A stretch of DNA of 64,000 nt from Primorskyibacter flagellatus. GTDB taxonomy: Bacteria; Pseudomonadota; Alphaproteobacteria; Rhodobacterales; Rhodobacteraceae. Within the stretch, counting starts at the first letter, position 1; each line of letters begins with the position of its first letter. The notes under the pieces are model-generated. The model did not search any database, was not told the DNA's origin, and saw only the letters and a program-made list of their open reading frames with translations. Positions 25,058 to 34,889 of this stretch are shown here, one piece after another. The stretch is from positions 2,468,338 through 2,532,337 of the forward strand of contig NZ_BMFJ01000001.1 in assembly GCF_014638275.1 (NCBI RefSeq), given 5' to 3'. The position numbers were made by a program, and so were the translations under genes.

Positions 25058-25738
25058 ATGCCCTTGAAAGCCTGCATATTCGACGCGTACGGCACCCTAT
25101 TCGACGTCAGCGCCGCCGCGCGTGAAGCGGCGGGGGAACCCGGTCGCGAACGCCTCGCCTCTGTCTGGCCCGCGCTGGCGGAGGACTGGCGGCGCAAGCA
25201 ACTGGAATATTCCTGGCTGCGCGCGATCACCGGAGCGCACTGCGATTTCTGGCAGGTCACGCAGGACGGGCTGGACTGGGCGCTTGAGGCGCAGGGTCTG
25301 ACCGACCCGGCCCTGCGCGACCGCCTGTTGCAGCTTTATCGCGAGCTGTCCGCCTATCCGGAGGTTCCCGCGATGCTGAAAGCGCTTCGCACACAGGGCC
25401 GCCGGACCGGCATCCTGTCGAACGGGTCTGAAGGGATGCTGGCGGATGCCGTCCGCTCTGCCGGGATCGGTGATCTGCTGGACGTGGTGCTGTCGGTCGA
25501 CCGGGTCGGCGTGTTCAAGCCCGCGTCCCGTGTCTACGACCTTGTCGGGCAGGCCCTGTCGCTGGACCCGGGCGAAATTCTTTTTGTTTCATCAAATGGT
25601 TGGGATGCGGCTTCGGCCAGGTCCTACGGGTTTTCAACCGCCTGGGTGAACCGGCAGGGCGTCCCGATGGACCGTCTGCCGGGTCAGCCAGATTACGTGC
25701 TTTCAGACCTTTCCGGAATTCCAGACATTGAGGACTAA
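25058..25738 (+). CDS. HAD-family haloacid dehalogenase (type II)
   Basis: A 226-residue cytoplasmic hydrolase. The nucleophile is D9 in [12 protein letters not shown], where AYGTLFDV is characteristic of L-2-haloacid dehalogenases. Further motifs are [14 protein letters not shown] (Ser/Asn), [13 protein letters not shown] (Lys) and [17 protein letters not shown] (the SSNGWD loop of the dehalogenase subgroup). It would convert an (S)-2-haloacid to a (R)-2-hydroxyacid, though family members may have other substrates. CGGAGG lies upstream of the ATG. It is the first gene of a four-gene run ending with MaoC. Confidence 0.88.
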   Translation: MPLKACIFDAYGTLFDVSAAAREAAGEPGRERLASVWPALAEDWRRKQLEYSWLRAITGAHCDFWQVTQDGLDWALEAQGLTDPALRDRLLQLYRELSAYPEVPAMLKALRTQGRRTGILSNGSEGMLADAVRSAGIGDLLDVVLSVDRVGVFKPASRVYDLVGQALSLDPGEILFVSSNGWDAASARSYGFSTAWVNRQGVPMDRLPGQPDYVLSDLSGIPDIED

Positions 25739-25740
25739 CC

Positions 25741-26559
25741 TTGCCCCATTTCAGTGCCGCCGACGGAACCAAGATATACTACGATGTGACGGGGGACGGC
25801 ATACCCCTGCTCTGCCTGTCGGGGCTAACGCGCAACGCGCGGGACTTCGATTTCGTTCTGCCGCACCTGTCGGGCTTCCGGGTGATCCGGATGGACTATC
25901 GCGGGCGGGGGCGGTCGGACTGGGCCAGCTACCTGAGCTATGACGTCCCGACGGAGGCCACCGACGCGCTGGAACTGCTTGATGTGCTGGGAATCGACAA
26001 GGCGGCCGTGCTCGGCACCTCGCGCGGGGGGATCATCGCGATGTACCTCGCCGCGACGGCCGGGGACCGGCTGCGCGGGGTGGCGCTGAACGATGTCGGG
26101 CCGGTGATCGAACGCGCGGGGCTGGAGGCGATCAAGACCTACCTCGGGAAGCATCCGCATTATTACACGCACGGCGAATTCGCACAGGCGCGCATGATCG
26201 ACCCGAAATTCCCCGGCGTGCCGGAGGATCGCTGGATCGCCTATCTTTCCCACACCTCGGTCGAGACGACCACGGGGCTGCGCAACAATTACGACCCGAA
26301 GCTGCGCGACGCGGTGGCGCCGGGGTTCGACGCCCCTCAGGCCGATGCCTGGCCGCTGTTCGCCGCGATGGAGGGAATGCCGCTGGCCATCATCCACGGC
26401 GCGAATTCGGACCTGCTGAGCGCTGAAACGGTGGCGGAAATGGCCCGCCGCCATCCCGGCGCCATCGTTGCAACCGTCCCGGATCGCGGGCATATCCCTT
26501 TCCTGGATGAACCCGAGGCGCTGGCCGCGCTGAGAGCCTGGAAAGAACAGCTTGCATGA
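25741..26559 (+). CDS. Alpha/beta hydrolase
   Basis: A 272-residue alpha/beta-fold hydrolase. The start is TTG at 25741, three bases after the preceding stop, with GAGG nearby. LLCLSGLTRNARDFD provides the oxyanion region, RMDYRGRGRSDWA follows, and the nucleophile elbow is LGTSRGGIIAMYLA (G-T-S-R-G). Catalytic His is likely in VPDRGHIPFLDEPEAL. Substrate unknown; it overlaps the next gene by four bases (ATGA), so both act from one transcript. Confidence 0.87.
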   Translation: MPHFSAADGTKIYYDVTGDGIPLLCLSGLTRNARDFDFVLPHLSGFRVIRMDYRGRGRSDWASYLSYDVPTEATDALELLDVLGIDKAAVLGTSRGGIIAMYLAATAGDRLRGVALNDVGPVIERAGLEAIKTYLGKHPHYYTHGEFAQARMIDPKFPGVPEDRWIAYLSHTSVETTTGLRNNYDPKLRDAVAPGFDAPQADAWPLFAAMEGMPLAIIHGANSDLLSAETVAEMARRHPGAIVATVPDRGHIPFLDEPEALAALRAWKEQLA

Positions 26560-27533
26560 ACCTCGACATGATCGAAGCCGCCGCCGGGCGCCTTGACGGG
26601 CACCTGCGGCGCACCCCTCTTCTGTCTTCGCCCTTTCTGGACGACATCGCCGGGCGGCGGGTCTTCGTGAAGGCCGAATGCCTTCAGCACACCGGCAGCT
26701 TCAAGGCGCGCGGGGCCTGGTCGGCGCTGTCGGCGATGGACCCCGACCTGCGGCGCAAGGGCGTCATGGGGTTCTCCTCAGGCAACCATGCGCAGGGTGT
26801 GGCGTGGGCGGCGTCGGCGCATGGCGCGCCCTCCGTCATCCTGATGCCCGCCGATGCGCCGGCGCTGAAACGGGCGAACACGGCGGCACTGGGCGCGGAG
26901 GTTGTGCTCTATGATCGCGCGACGGAGGACCGGGAGGCGCTTGGCACGACCCTGGCGACAGAGCGCGGGCTGACGCTGGTCAAGCCCTATGACGAACCGC
27001 TGGTGATCGCCGGACAGGGCACCGTGGGTCTGGAAATCGCGGCACAGGCGGCAGAGGCGGGTGTGACGGAGGCCGAGGTGCTGGTCTGCTGCGGTGGCGG
27101 CGGCCTGACTTCGGGCATCGCGCTGGCACTTGAGGGACATGCGCCGGGCCTGCGCGTTCGGCCCGTGGAGCCGGAGGGGTTCGACGACGTGAAACGCTCT
27201 CTCGCCGCCGGATCGATCCAGTCGAACAACCGGATGGACGGGTCGATCTGCGATGCCATCGTGACCCCGCGCCCCGGCGACATCACCTTTCCGATCCTCA
27301 GCCGCCTGTGCGGTCCGGGTCTGGCGGTGTCGGATGAAGAGGCGCTGAGGGCCATGGCGCTCGCCTTCCTGCGGCTCAAGCTGGTGGCGGAGCCGGGCGG
27401 CGCGGTGGCGCTGGCGGCGGCGCTTCTCCGAACGGAAGAAATCGAGGGCGATACAGTGATCGCGGTCATCTCGGGCGGGAACGTGGATCCGGCGATGTTC
27501 AACCGGGCGCTGACCAGCTACGGATCGGCCTGA
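26556..27533 (+). CDS. PLP-dependent threonine/serine dehydratase-like enzyme
   Basis: A 325-residue fold-type II PLP enzyme. The PLP lysine is in LQHTGSFKARGAWSAL, and the phosphate-binding loop is VCCGGGGLTSGIALAL. GFSSGNHAQGVAWAA is the substrate loop. There is no C-terminal ACT domain, so it is the short, catabolic-type threonine dehydratase or hydroxyaspartate ammonia-lyase class rather than IlvA. It deaminates a hydroxy-amino acid to a 2-oxo acid; the exact substrate is uncertain. It overlaps both neighbours by one to four bases. Confidence 0.87.
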   Translation: MNLDMIEAAAGRLDGHLRRTPLLSSPFLDDIAGRRVFVKAECLQHTGSFKARGAWSALSAMDPDLRRKGVMGFSSGNHAQGVAWAASAHGAPSVILMPADAPALKRANTAALGAEVVLYDRATEDREALGTTLATERGLTLVKPYDEPLVIAGQGTVGLEIAAQAAEAGVTEAEVLVCCGGGGLTSGIALALEGHAPGLRVRPVEPEGFDDVKRSLAAGSIQSNNRMDGSICDAIVTPRPGDITFPILSRLCGPGLAVSDEEALRAMALAFLRLKLVAEPGGAVALAAALLRTEEIEGDTVIAVISGGNVDPAMFNRALTSYGSA

Positions 27534-27976
27534 TGTATTTCGAAGATTTCGAGGTCGGATACCGTTTCGAGACACCGGTGCGCGCGCTGAGCGAATCAGA
27601 AATCGTGGACTACGCCCGCGTCTACGACCCCCAGCCCTTCCACGTGGACCCGGAGGCCGCCGCGCAATCGATCTACGGCGGGATCATCGCCAGCGGGCTG
27701 CAGACCTGCGCCGTCGCCTTCGCGCTGACGCTGAAGGCCGAGGTGTTCAACGAATCCTCAATGGGATCGTCCGGCATGGACCGGATTCGCTGGCTGAAGC
27801 CGGTGCGACCGGGCGACCTGATCGGCGTCACCGGAGAGGTGACGGAGGTCACGCGCTCTGCCTCCCGCCCTGACCGGGGGCGGATCGTCATCGACTATAC
27901 GGTGACGAACCAGACGGGCGAGGTCGTGCTGACCTATGCAATCACACATCTGTTGCGGTGCCGCCCCGGCATTTGA
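27533..27976 (+). CDS. MaoC-like dehydratase
   Basis: A 147-residue hotdog-fold protein. YFEDFEVGYRFETPVRALSE, then ARVYDPQPFHVDPEAA (the hydratase DPQPFHVD motif with catalytic Asp and His) and YGGIIASGLQTCA are the MaoC pattern. Such proteins hydrate or dehydrate acyl-CoA substrates. It starts at the stop of the previous gene (TGATG). It ends about 50 bp before pobA, so readthrough into the pca genes is possible. Confidence 0.88.
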   Translation: MYFEDFEVGYRFETPVRALSESEIVDYARVYDPQPFHVDPEAAAQSIYGGIIASGLQTCAVAFALTLKAEVFNESSMGSSGMDRIRWLKPVRPGDLIGVTGEVTEVTRSASRPDRGRIVIDYTVTNQTGEVVLTYAITHLLRCRPGI

Positions 27977-27980
27977 TTGA

Positions 27981-29194
<1,214 letters not shown>

Positions 29195-29195
<1 letters not shown>

Positions 29196-29983
29196 TGCAG
29201 ATCGCAGAACTTGACGGGCTGGCGGTGCATTACCGCGATGAGGGCGACCCGAAGGGGCCGCCGGTGGTGTTTGCCAATTCGCTCGGCACCGACCTGAGGC
29301 TCTGGGACAAGGTGATGCCGCTGCTGCCGCAGGGGCTGCGCTATATCCGGTACGACAAGCGCGGGCACGGGCTGACGGAAGGCACGCCGCAGCCCTATTC
29401 CATGGGCACGCTGGTGCGCGATGCGGAGCAGCTGATGGACCATCTGGGGGTGAAGGAGGCGCTGTTCGTCGGGCTCTCCATCGGCGGGATGATCGGTCAG
29501 GGTCTGGCGGTCAAACGGATGGACCTGGTGCGGTCGCTGGTGATCTCGAACTCGGGCATGAAGATCGGAGTGCCGTCGATGTGGCAGGACCGGATCGACG
29601 CGGTAAATGCCTCCGGCATCGAATCGCTGGCCGATGCGGTGATGGAGCGGTGGTTTTCCAAGTCCTTCCGCGCGACGCCGGAACTCACTGCCTGGCGCAA
29701 CATGCTGGTGCGGCAGACTGCGGACGGCTACGCGGGCTGTTCCGCCGCGATTTCCGGCACCGATTTCTACACGCCGACCTCCGGCCTGCGTCTGCCGGTG
29801 CTTGGCATCGCGGGGACGGAGGACGGATCGACGCCGCCCGATCTGGTACGCGAAACCGTCGATCTCGTTCCGGGGTCAAAGTTCGCGCTGATCCGGGGCG
29901 CGGGCCATCTGCCCTGCGTGGAGAAACCAGAGGAATACGCCCGCATCCTCACGGATTTCATCAAGGAGACCGGCCATGCCTGA
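29195..29983 (+). CDS. pcaD: 3-oxoadipate enol-lactonase
   Basis: A 262-residue alpha/beta hydrolase that opens beta-ketoadipate enol-lactone. VVFANSLGTDLRLWDKVMP, RYDKRGHGLTE and the nucleophile elbow VGLSIGGMIGQGLA are PcaD signatures, with RGAGHLPCVEKPEEYA carrying the catalytic His. Its ATG overlaps the pobA stop by one base (TGATG). It overlaps pcaC by eight bases. The order pcaD-pcaC-pcaH-pcaG-pcaB is the alphaproteobacterial arrangement. Confidence 0.94.
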
Positions 29984-30356
29984 CCGCCGCCCCGCAGGGG
30001 AAGCCACCAGACGCGCCGTCCTGGGTGAGGCGCATGTGAGCAAGTCGCAGGGCAACGCCACCGATTTCGACCGGGGGTTCGTCGACCTGATCACCGAGGG
30101 GGCCTGGGGCACAGTCTGGGCCTCGGACGCGATCACGAAGCGGGAGCGGTCGATGCTGACGCTCGCCCTGCTTGCCGGGCTCGGCAACTTCGAGGAGTTC
30201 GAACTGCACCTGCGCGCCACCGTCAACACCGGCGCGACGAAGGAGGACATCCGCGAGGTCCTGCACCACGTCGCGATCTATGCCGGGGTGCCGCGTGCCA
30301 ACCACGCGTTCAAGCTGGCGCGAGCGATCTACGCGGAACTGGAGGAGACGAAATGA
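29976..30356 (+). CDS. pcaC: 4-carboxymuconolactone decarboxylase
   Basis: A 126-residue AhpD-like fold enzyme. It decarboxylates gamma-carboxymuconolactone to beta-ketoadipate enol-lactone. FVDLITEGAWGTVWASDAITKRERSML is followed by ALLAGLGNFEEFELHLRATV and LHHVAIYAGVPRANHAF, which are PcaC-typical; the histidines of HVAIYAGVPR are the active region. It is a single-domain PcaC, not fused to PcaD. It overlaps pcaD by eight bases and pcaH by four. Confidence 0.95.
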   Translation: MPDRRPAGEATRRAVLGEAHVSKSQGNATDFDRGFVDLITEGAWGTVWASDAITKRERSMLTLALLAGLGNFEEFELHLRATVNTGATKEDIREVLHHVAIYAGVPRANHAFKLARAIYAELEETK

Positions 30357-31081
30357 CGGATCTCGGACCGCTGATCCCGCGCAACCGGGCGATCCATCCG
30401 CCTGCCTATGATGTGGATTACAAGACCTCTGTCCCGCGCAGCCCGCGCTGGTCCCTGCTGTCGATGGAATCGGGCGCGGGAGAGGAGACGGGGCCGACCT
30501 TCGGACATTCCGTTCTTGGCCAGTGGGACAACAACCTCGTCATGAACTTCACGCGCGGCAAGGCTCCGGCGATCGGCGAACGGATCCTCGTGCATGGCCG
30601 GGTGCTGGACGAAAACGCGCGGCCCGTAACCGGGGCGCTGGTGGAAATCTGGCAGGCCAATGCAGGCGGGCGGTATCGTCACAAGAAGGACACGTACTTC
30701 GCCCCGCTGGACCCGAACTTCGGCGGCTGCGGGCGGACGATCACGGATGATCAGGGGTATTACGAATTCCTCACGATCCGCCCCGGTGCCTATCCCTGGC
30801 CGAACCGGGGGAATGACTGGCGGCCGATGCATATCCACTTCTCGATCTTCGGGCATTCGTTCGGCCAGCGCCTGATTTCCCAGATGTATTTCGAGGGCGA
30901 CCCGCTGATCTACCGCTGCCCGATCGCCGCGACGGTGAAGGACCGCAGTCAGCTTGACCGGCTGGTCGCGCCCCTCGACATGGCGAAGGCGCGGCCGATG
31001 GATTTCCTTGCCTACAAGTTCGACATCGTGCTGCGCGGCCGGCGCCAGACCATGTTCGAGAACAAGCCGGAGGGGATGTGA
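30353..31081 (+). CDS. pcaH: Protocatechuate 3,4-dioxygenase beta subunit
   Basis: A 242-residue intradiol dioxygenase subunit that carries the non-heme Fe(III). The four ligands fall at Y108 (GGRYRH), Y147 (PGAYPW), H160 and H162 (RPMHIHFSIFG), the same numbering as in the Pseudomonas enzyme. RVLDENARPVTGALVEIWQA precedes them. It cleaves protocatechuate to 3-carboxy-cis,cis-muconate together with PcaG. The start overlaps pcaC by four bases. Confidence 0.97.
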   Translation: MTDLGPLIPRNRAIHPPAYDVDYKTSVPRSPRWSLLSMESGAGEETGPTFGHSVLGQWDNNLVMNFTRGKAPAIGERILVHGRVLDENARPVTGALVEIWQANAGGRYRHKKDTYFAPLDPNFGGCGRTITDDQGYYEFLTIRPGAYPWPNRGNDWRPMHIHFSIFGHSFGQRLISQMYFEGDPLIYRCPIAATVKDRSQLDRLVAPLDMAKARPMDFLAYKFDIVLRGRRQTMFENKPEGM

Positions 31082-31680
31082 TGGTGCAGAAACTCGACAG
31101 GCTGCAGGAAACCCCGTCGCAGACCGCCGGGCCCTACGTGCATATCGGCTGCATGCCGACCTATGCCGGCAACGGTGGATCCTATGACATCGAGATCGGG
31201 GAAAGTCCGATTGCCGAGGGCGCGCAGGGCGAGGTGATCGAGATCACCGGAGAGGTGCGCGATGGCACGGGCTGGGCCCTTCGCGACGCGATGCTGGAAA
31301 GCTGGCAGGCGGATGCGTCGGGCCTGTTTCCGGGGCAGGAGGGGGCGGATCCGAAGGTCACGGGCTTCTGCCGGTTCGGTGCGGATGCGGAGACCGGCAA
31401 GTTTACCCTGCGCACCGTGAAACCCGGTGCCGTCAAGGCGCGGGGCGGGGCAATGCAGGCCCCGCACATCTCGCTCTGGATCGTTGCGCGGGGGATCAAC
31501 ACGGGCCTCCAGACGCGGATCTATTTCGAGGATGACGACCTCTCCGGCGATCCCCTGCTCAACCGGATCGAACAGAAGAACCGGGCCGGGACGCTGGTTG
31601 CGAAGAAGACAGGACCGGGCCAGTATGCCTTCGATGTCGTCCTTCAGGGCGACGGAGAGACGGTGTTTCTGGATATCTGA
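31081..31680 (+). CDS. pcaG: Protocatechuate 3,4-dioxygenase alpha subunit
   Basis: A 199-residue non-iron subunit of the dioxygenase. ETPSQTAGPYVHIGCMP is the alpha-subunit N-terminal hallmark, with GWALRDAMLESWQADASG and HISLWIVARGINTGLQTRIYF homologous to the beta subunit but lacking the full Tyr/His iron set. ATG 31081 overlaps the pcaH stop by one base; a GTG three bases earlier is also in frame. A hydrolase gene, rather than pcaB, starts right after its stop. Confidence 0.95.
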   Translation: MVQKLDRLQETPSQTAGPYVHIGCMPTYAGNGGSYDIEIGESPIAEGAQGEVIEITGEVRDGTGWALRDAMLESWQADASGLFPGQEGADPKVTGFCRFGADAETGKFTLRTVKPGAVKARGGAMQAPHISLWIVARGINTGLQTRIYFEDDDLSGDPLLNRIEQKNRAGTLVAKKTGPGQYAFDVVLQGDGETVFLDI

Positions 31681-32373
31681 ATGGCCCGAATAATCCTTGT
31701 CCACGGCGCCTGCCACGGTGCCTGGTGCTGGCGCGACGTGATCCCTGCGCTTCAGGCGGAGGGGCATGAGGTCACGGCGCTCGACATGCCGGGGCGCGGC
31801 GGCGGGGTGGCGGGGCTGACGCTGGCCGATCAGACGGACACGATCCTGTCCGCTTACGAGGGCCGCGCGGTTCTGGTCGGGCATTCGGCGGGCGGGTTTT
31901 CCATCTCGGCCGCGGCGGAGGCCGCGCCGGAGCGCGTTTCGCGGCTGATCTTCGTCACGGCGCTGCTGCCGGTGGATGGTGAGGTGCTGGGGCGAAAGAT
32001 GCAGGGGCTGAAGGGCACGCGCGCTCCGGTCCCGCTGGTGGTGGCCCCGGACCGACTGTCCTACAGTTTCGACCTGAGCAGCGCGGGCGAGGCGCTTTAC
32101 AACGGTGTGTCTCCAGAGGGAATCGACTGGGCGTTGACGCAGGTCTGCAATGAACCCTCCGATCCGCACCGCGAACCCATCCGCGTCGGTGCGGCCTTCG
32201 CGTCGGTGCCGAAGTCCTACGTCATCTGCACGGAGGACCGGATGATCCCGGCGGTGGACCAGGAGGCGATGGCCGCGGGTCTTAGCGACGTCGTGCGGAT
32301 CGCCACCGGTCATTCGCCCTTCCTGTCGACCCCGGCCGAACTGGCGGGGCACCTGTCGCGGATGGCCGCCTGA
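31681..32373 (+). CDS. Alpha/beta hydrolase inserted in the pca operon
   Basis: A 230-residue small alpha/beta hydrolase of the methylesterase/hydroxynitrile-lyase-like group. ILVHGACHGAWCWRDVIPAL is the hallmark N-terminus; the elbow is LVGHSAGGFSISAAAE (G-H-S-A-G); ATGHSPFLSTPAELA supplies the catalytic His. It abuts pcaG with no gap and its stop overlaps the pcaB ATG by one base. It is not a standard pca enzyme and might hydrolyse an aromatic ester that feeds the pathway (inference). Confidence 0.85.
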   Translation: MARIILVHGACHGAWCWRDVIPALQAEGHEVTALDMPGRGGGVAGLTLADQTDTILSAYEGRAVLVGHSAGGFSISAAAEAAPERVSRLIFVTALLPVDGEVLGRKMQGLKGTRAPVPLVVAPDRLSYSFDLSSAGEALYNGVSPEGIDWALTQVCNEPSDPHREPIRVGAAFASVPKSYVICTEDRMIPAVDQEAMAAGLSDVVRIATGHSPFLSTPAELAGHLSRMAA

Positions 32374-33698
32374 TGGCCGGGTCGGCGCATGACAGCGCGA
32401 TCTACGCGCGGCTGTTCGATGCGGGCGAGGCGTCGAAGCTGTTCACCGACACCGCCGAGGTCCGCGCGATGCTGATCGTGGAGGGGGCCTTGGCCAAGGC
32501 GCAGGGCGCGCTTGGTATCATCCCGGAGCTTTCGGCGGCCGCGATCCACCGCGCGACGCTGGAAATCACGCTGGACCCCGGCGGGCTTGGCCCTGCGGCG
32601 GCGGTGAACGGTGTGCCGGTGCCGGGGCTGGTCGAGGCGTTCCGGAAAGAGATGCAGGCGCCGGAACATGCGCAATACCTGCACTGGGGCGCCACGTCGC
32701 AGGACATTGTCGATACCGGGCTGATGCTGCGGCTTCGGCAGTTGCTGGGGCTGGTCGAGGGCAATCTTCGTGAGGTTCTGAAATCCCTGTCCGATCTGGC
32801 GGCGGCTCATGCCGACCTGCCCATGGCCGGGCGTACCTACGGACAGTACGCCACGCCGGTCAGCTTCGGATCGGTCGTGGCGCAGTGGGGAAACCCTCTG
32901 CTGGACTGTCTGGACGATCTGGAGGGGGTGAATCGGTCCCTCCTCGTGTCGCTCTCCGGGGCCGCCGGGACGGGCAGTGTTTGGGGGGCAAAGGCCCCTG
33001 CCCTGCGCGCCGCACTGGCCGAAGGTCTGGGGCTGACCGATCCGGGGCGCAGTTGGCATTCCGACCGGGGGCCGCTGCTGCGGATCACCGGATGGCTGAC
33101 CGCTGTCGCCGTGGCGCTCGGCAAGATGGGCGAGGATCTGATCCTGATGGCACAGTCCGGCGTGGGAGAGGTGCGGCTTGGTCAGGCGGGCGGGTCGTCG
33201 ACCATGCCGCAGAAACAGAACCCGGTGCAGCCGTCGGTTCTGGTCGCCGTGGCGCGGCAGGTCATCGGACTGAACGCGACGCTTCAGGGGGCAGGTCTCG
33301 CGCGGCAGGAACGCGACGGGGCGGCGTGGTTCACCGAATGGCTGACGGTGCCGCAGCTCTGCCTCTCTGCCGCGACGGCGGCGGAGGTCGCAAAGGCGCT
33401 CGCCCCCGGTCTCACCCCGCAGCCGGTGGCGATGCGTGCCGCCTTCGACCAGAGCCAGGGCCTGATGCAGGCGGAGGCGCTGAGCTTCCATCTCTCCGCC
33501 CACATGCCCCGGCCCGAGGCGCAGGCAGCGGTGAAGAAACTCTGCAGGCAGGTGATCGCGGAGGGCGGCGATCTAGGCACCGCAGCGCGCGCGGACTTCC
33601 CCGGAATCGACCTGTCCCCTGTGTTCGACGGCACCGCGCAGCTTGGCGAAGCTCCCGCCTTCGCTCGGAAATTCGCGGTTCGTGTCCGCAACGCCTGA
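32373..33698 (+). CDS. pcaB: 3-carboxy-cis,cis-muconate cycloisomerase
   Basis: A 441-residue fumarase/aspartase-superfamily enzyme that lactonises 3-carboxymuconate. VPVPGLVEAFRKEM, YLHWGATSQDIVDTGLML, GRTYGQYATPVSFGSVVAQW and the catalytic loop GGSSTMPQKQNPVQPSVLVA (the SSxMPxKxN signature) are clear. It is at the long end for the family because of a C-terminal domain (QAEALSFHLSAHMPRPEA). It is the last gene of the pca run; 97 bp separate it from the alcohol dehydrogenase. Confidence 0.95.
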   Translation: MAGSAHDSAIYARLFDAGEASKLFTDTAEVRAMLIVEGALAKAQGALGIIPELSAAAIHRATLEITLDPGGLGPAAAVNGVPVPGLVEAFRKEMQAPEHAQYLHWGATSQDIVDTGLMLRLRQLLGLVEGNLREVLKSLSDLAAAHADLPMAGRTYGQYATPVSFGSVVAQWGNPLLDCLDDLEGVNRSLLVSLSGAAGTGSVWGAKAPALRAALAEGLGLTDPGRSWHSDRGPLLRITGWLTAVAVALGKMGEDLILMAQSGVGEVRLGQAGGSSTMPQKQNPVQPSVLVAVARQVIGLNATLQGAGLARQERDGAAWFTEWLTVPQLCLSAATAAEVAKALAPGLTPQPVAMRAAFDQSQGLMQAEALSFHLSAHMPRPEAQAAVKKLCRQVIAEGGDLGTAARADFPGIDLSPVFDGTAQLGEAPAFARKFAVRVRNA

Positions 33699-33795
33699 GC
33701 CTTGCGAAATTGCGTTCCGACTGGTGGAATTTCCAGAAGGCATTGCCTATGGTGCCGCGACAGGTTCACGGTCAGCATGACCACGGGAGGATGAC

Positions 33796-34881
33796 ATGAC
33801 CAAGATTCGCGCGGCCGTCTGCCGGGAATACAACACGCCCCTGAAGATCGAGGAGGTCGAACTGCGCGGCCCCGGCATGGGCGAGGTGGAGGTTGAGATC
33901 GAGGCGGTGGCGATCTGCCATTCCGATATCTCGTTCCAGCAGGGCGGTTTTGGCGGCGCGCTTCCGGCGGTCTACGGTCACGAGGCAGCGGGCACCGTCC
34001 TGTCCGTCGGAACCGGCGTCGTCGGCATCGAGCCTGGCGATTCCGTCTGTGTCACGCTGATCCACGCCTGCGGCCACTGCACCACTTGCCAGTCCGGCAA
34101 GCCGACGATCTGCGAAACGCCGCCGGATAACATGGCGGGATCTCCGATCTCCTCGCCCGAAGGCGAACCGATCTACAAGGCGATGGCCTCCGGTGCCTTT
34201 GCCGAGCGGGTGGTGGTGGACCAGAGCCAGCTCTGTGTGATTCCGGACGACATCTCCAAGGACGTCGCCTCCCTGATCTCCTGCGGGGTCATCACCGGTG
34301 TCGGTGCGGCGGTGTTCTCCGCCGGTCTCGAGGTCGGGCAGGATGTCGTGGTGATCGGCGCGGGCGGCGTCGGGCTGAACGCAATCCAGGGCGCGCTGAT
34401 TGCCGGGGCGCGCCGGATCATCGCGGTCGACATGCTGGAAAGCAAGCTGGAGGTCGCGAAGGAATTCGGCGCCACCCACACCGTGCTGGCCGAGGGCAAA
34501 CCGTGGTCCGAGGTGAAGAAGATCCTCGGGCGTGGGGCGGACGCGGTGCTGGTCACGGTCGGCGTCGCGCAGGTCTATGACCAGGCCCCGAAATACCTGG
34601 GCTGGGGCGGCAAGGTCGTGATGGTCGGGCTGCCGCATGGCGACAAGGTATCGACCTATTCCCCGCTGCTGATGGCCAACCAGGGCCAGGTCATCGTCGG
34701 CTCCAAGATGGGCGACATGGTCATCAAGCGCGACATTCCGTGGATCGTGGACATGTACAAGCAGGGCCGGCTGAAGCTGGACCAGCTGATCTCGGGCCGC
34801 TGGACGCTGGACCAGATCAACGAGGCGATCGAGGATACCAAGTCCGGCGCCGCCCGCCGCAACGTCATCATGCTGAAATAG
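33796..34881 (+). CDS. Zinc-dependent medium-chain alcohol dehydrogenase
   Basis: A 361-residue MDR-family enzyme. Catalytic zinc ligands lie in AVAICHSDISF and VYGHEAAGTVL; the structural zinc cysteines are C-x2-C-x2-C-x7-C in ACGHCTTCQSGKPTICE. The NAD site is VVIGAGGVGLNAIQGALI. The lineup resembles aryl- or threonine/sorbitol-type dehydrogenases; substrate unknown. It starts with AGGATG upstream of the ATG and ends eight bases before an enolase-superfamily gene, implying a joint pathway of polyol or sugar-acid oxidation then dehydration. Confidence 0.9.
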   Translation: MTKIRAAVCREYNTPLKIEEVELRGPGMGEVEVEIEAVAICHSDISFQQGGFGGALPAVYGHEAAGTVLSVGTGVVGIEPGDSVCVTLIHACGHCTTCQSGKPTICETPPDNMAGSPISSPEGEPIYKAMASGAFAERVVVDQSQLCVIPDDISKDVASLISCGVITGVGAAVFSAGLEVGQDVVVIGAGGVGLNAIQGALIAGARRIIAVDMLESKLEVAKEFGATHTVLAEGKPWSEVKKILGRGADAVLVTVGVAQVYDQAPKYLGWGGKVVMVGLPHGDKVSTYSPLLMANQGQVIVGSKMGDMVIKRDIPWIVDMYKQGRLKLDQLISGRWTLDQINEAIEDTKSGAARRNVIMLK

Positions 34882-34889
34882 GGACACAG

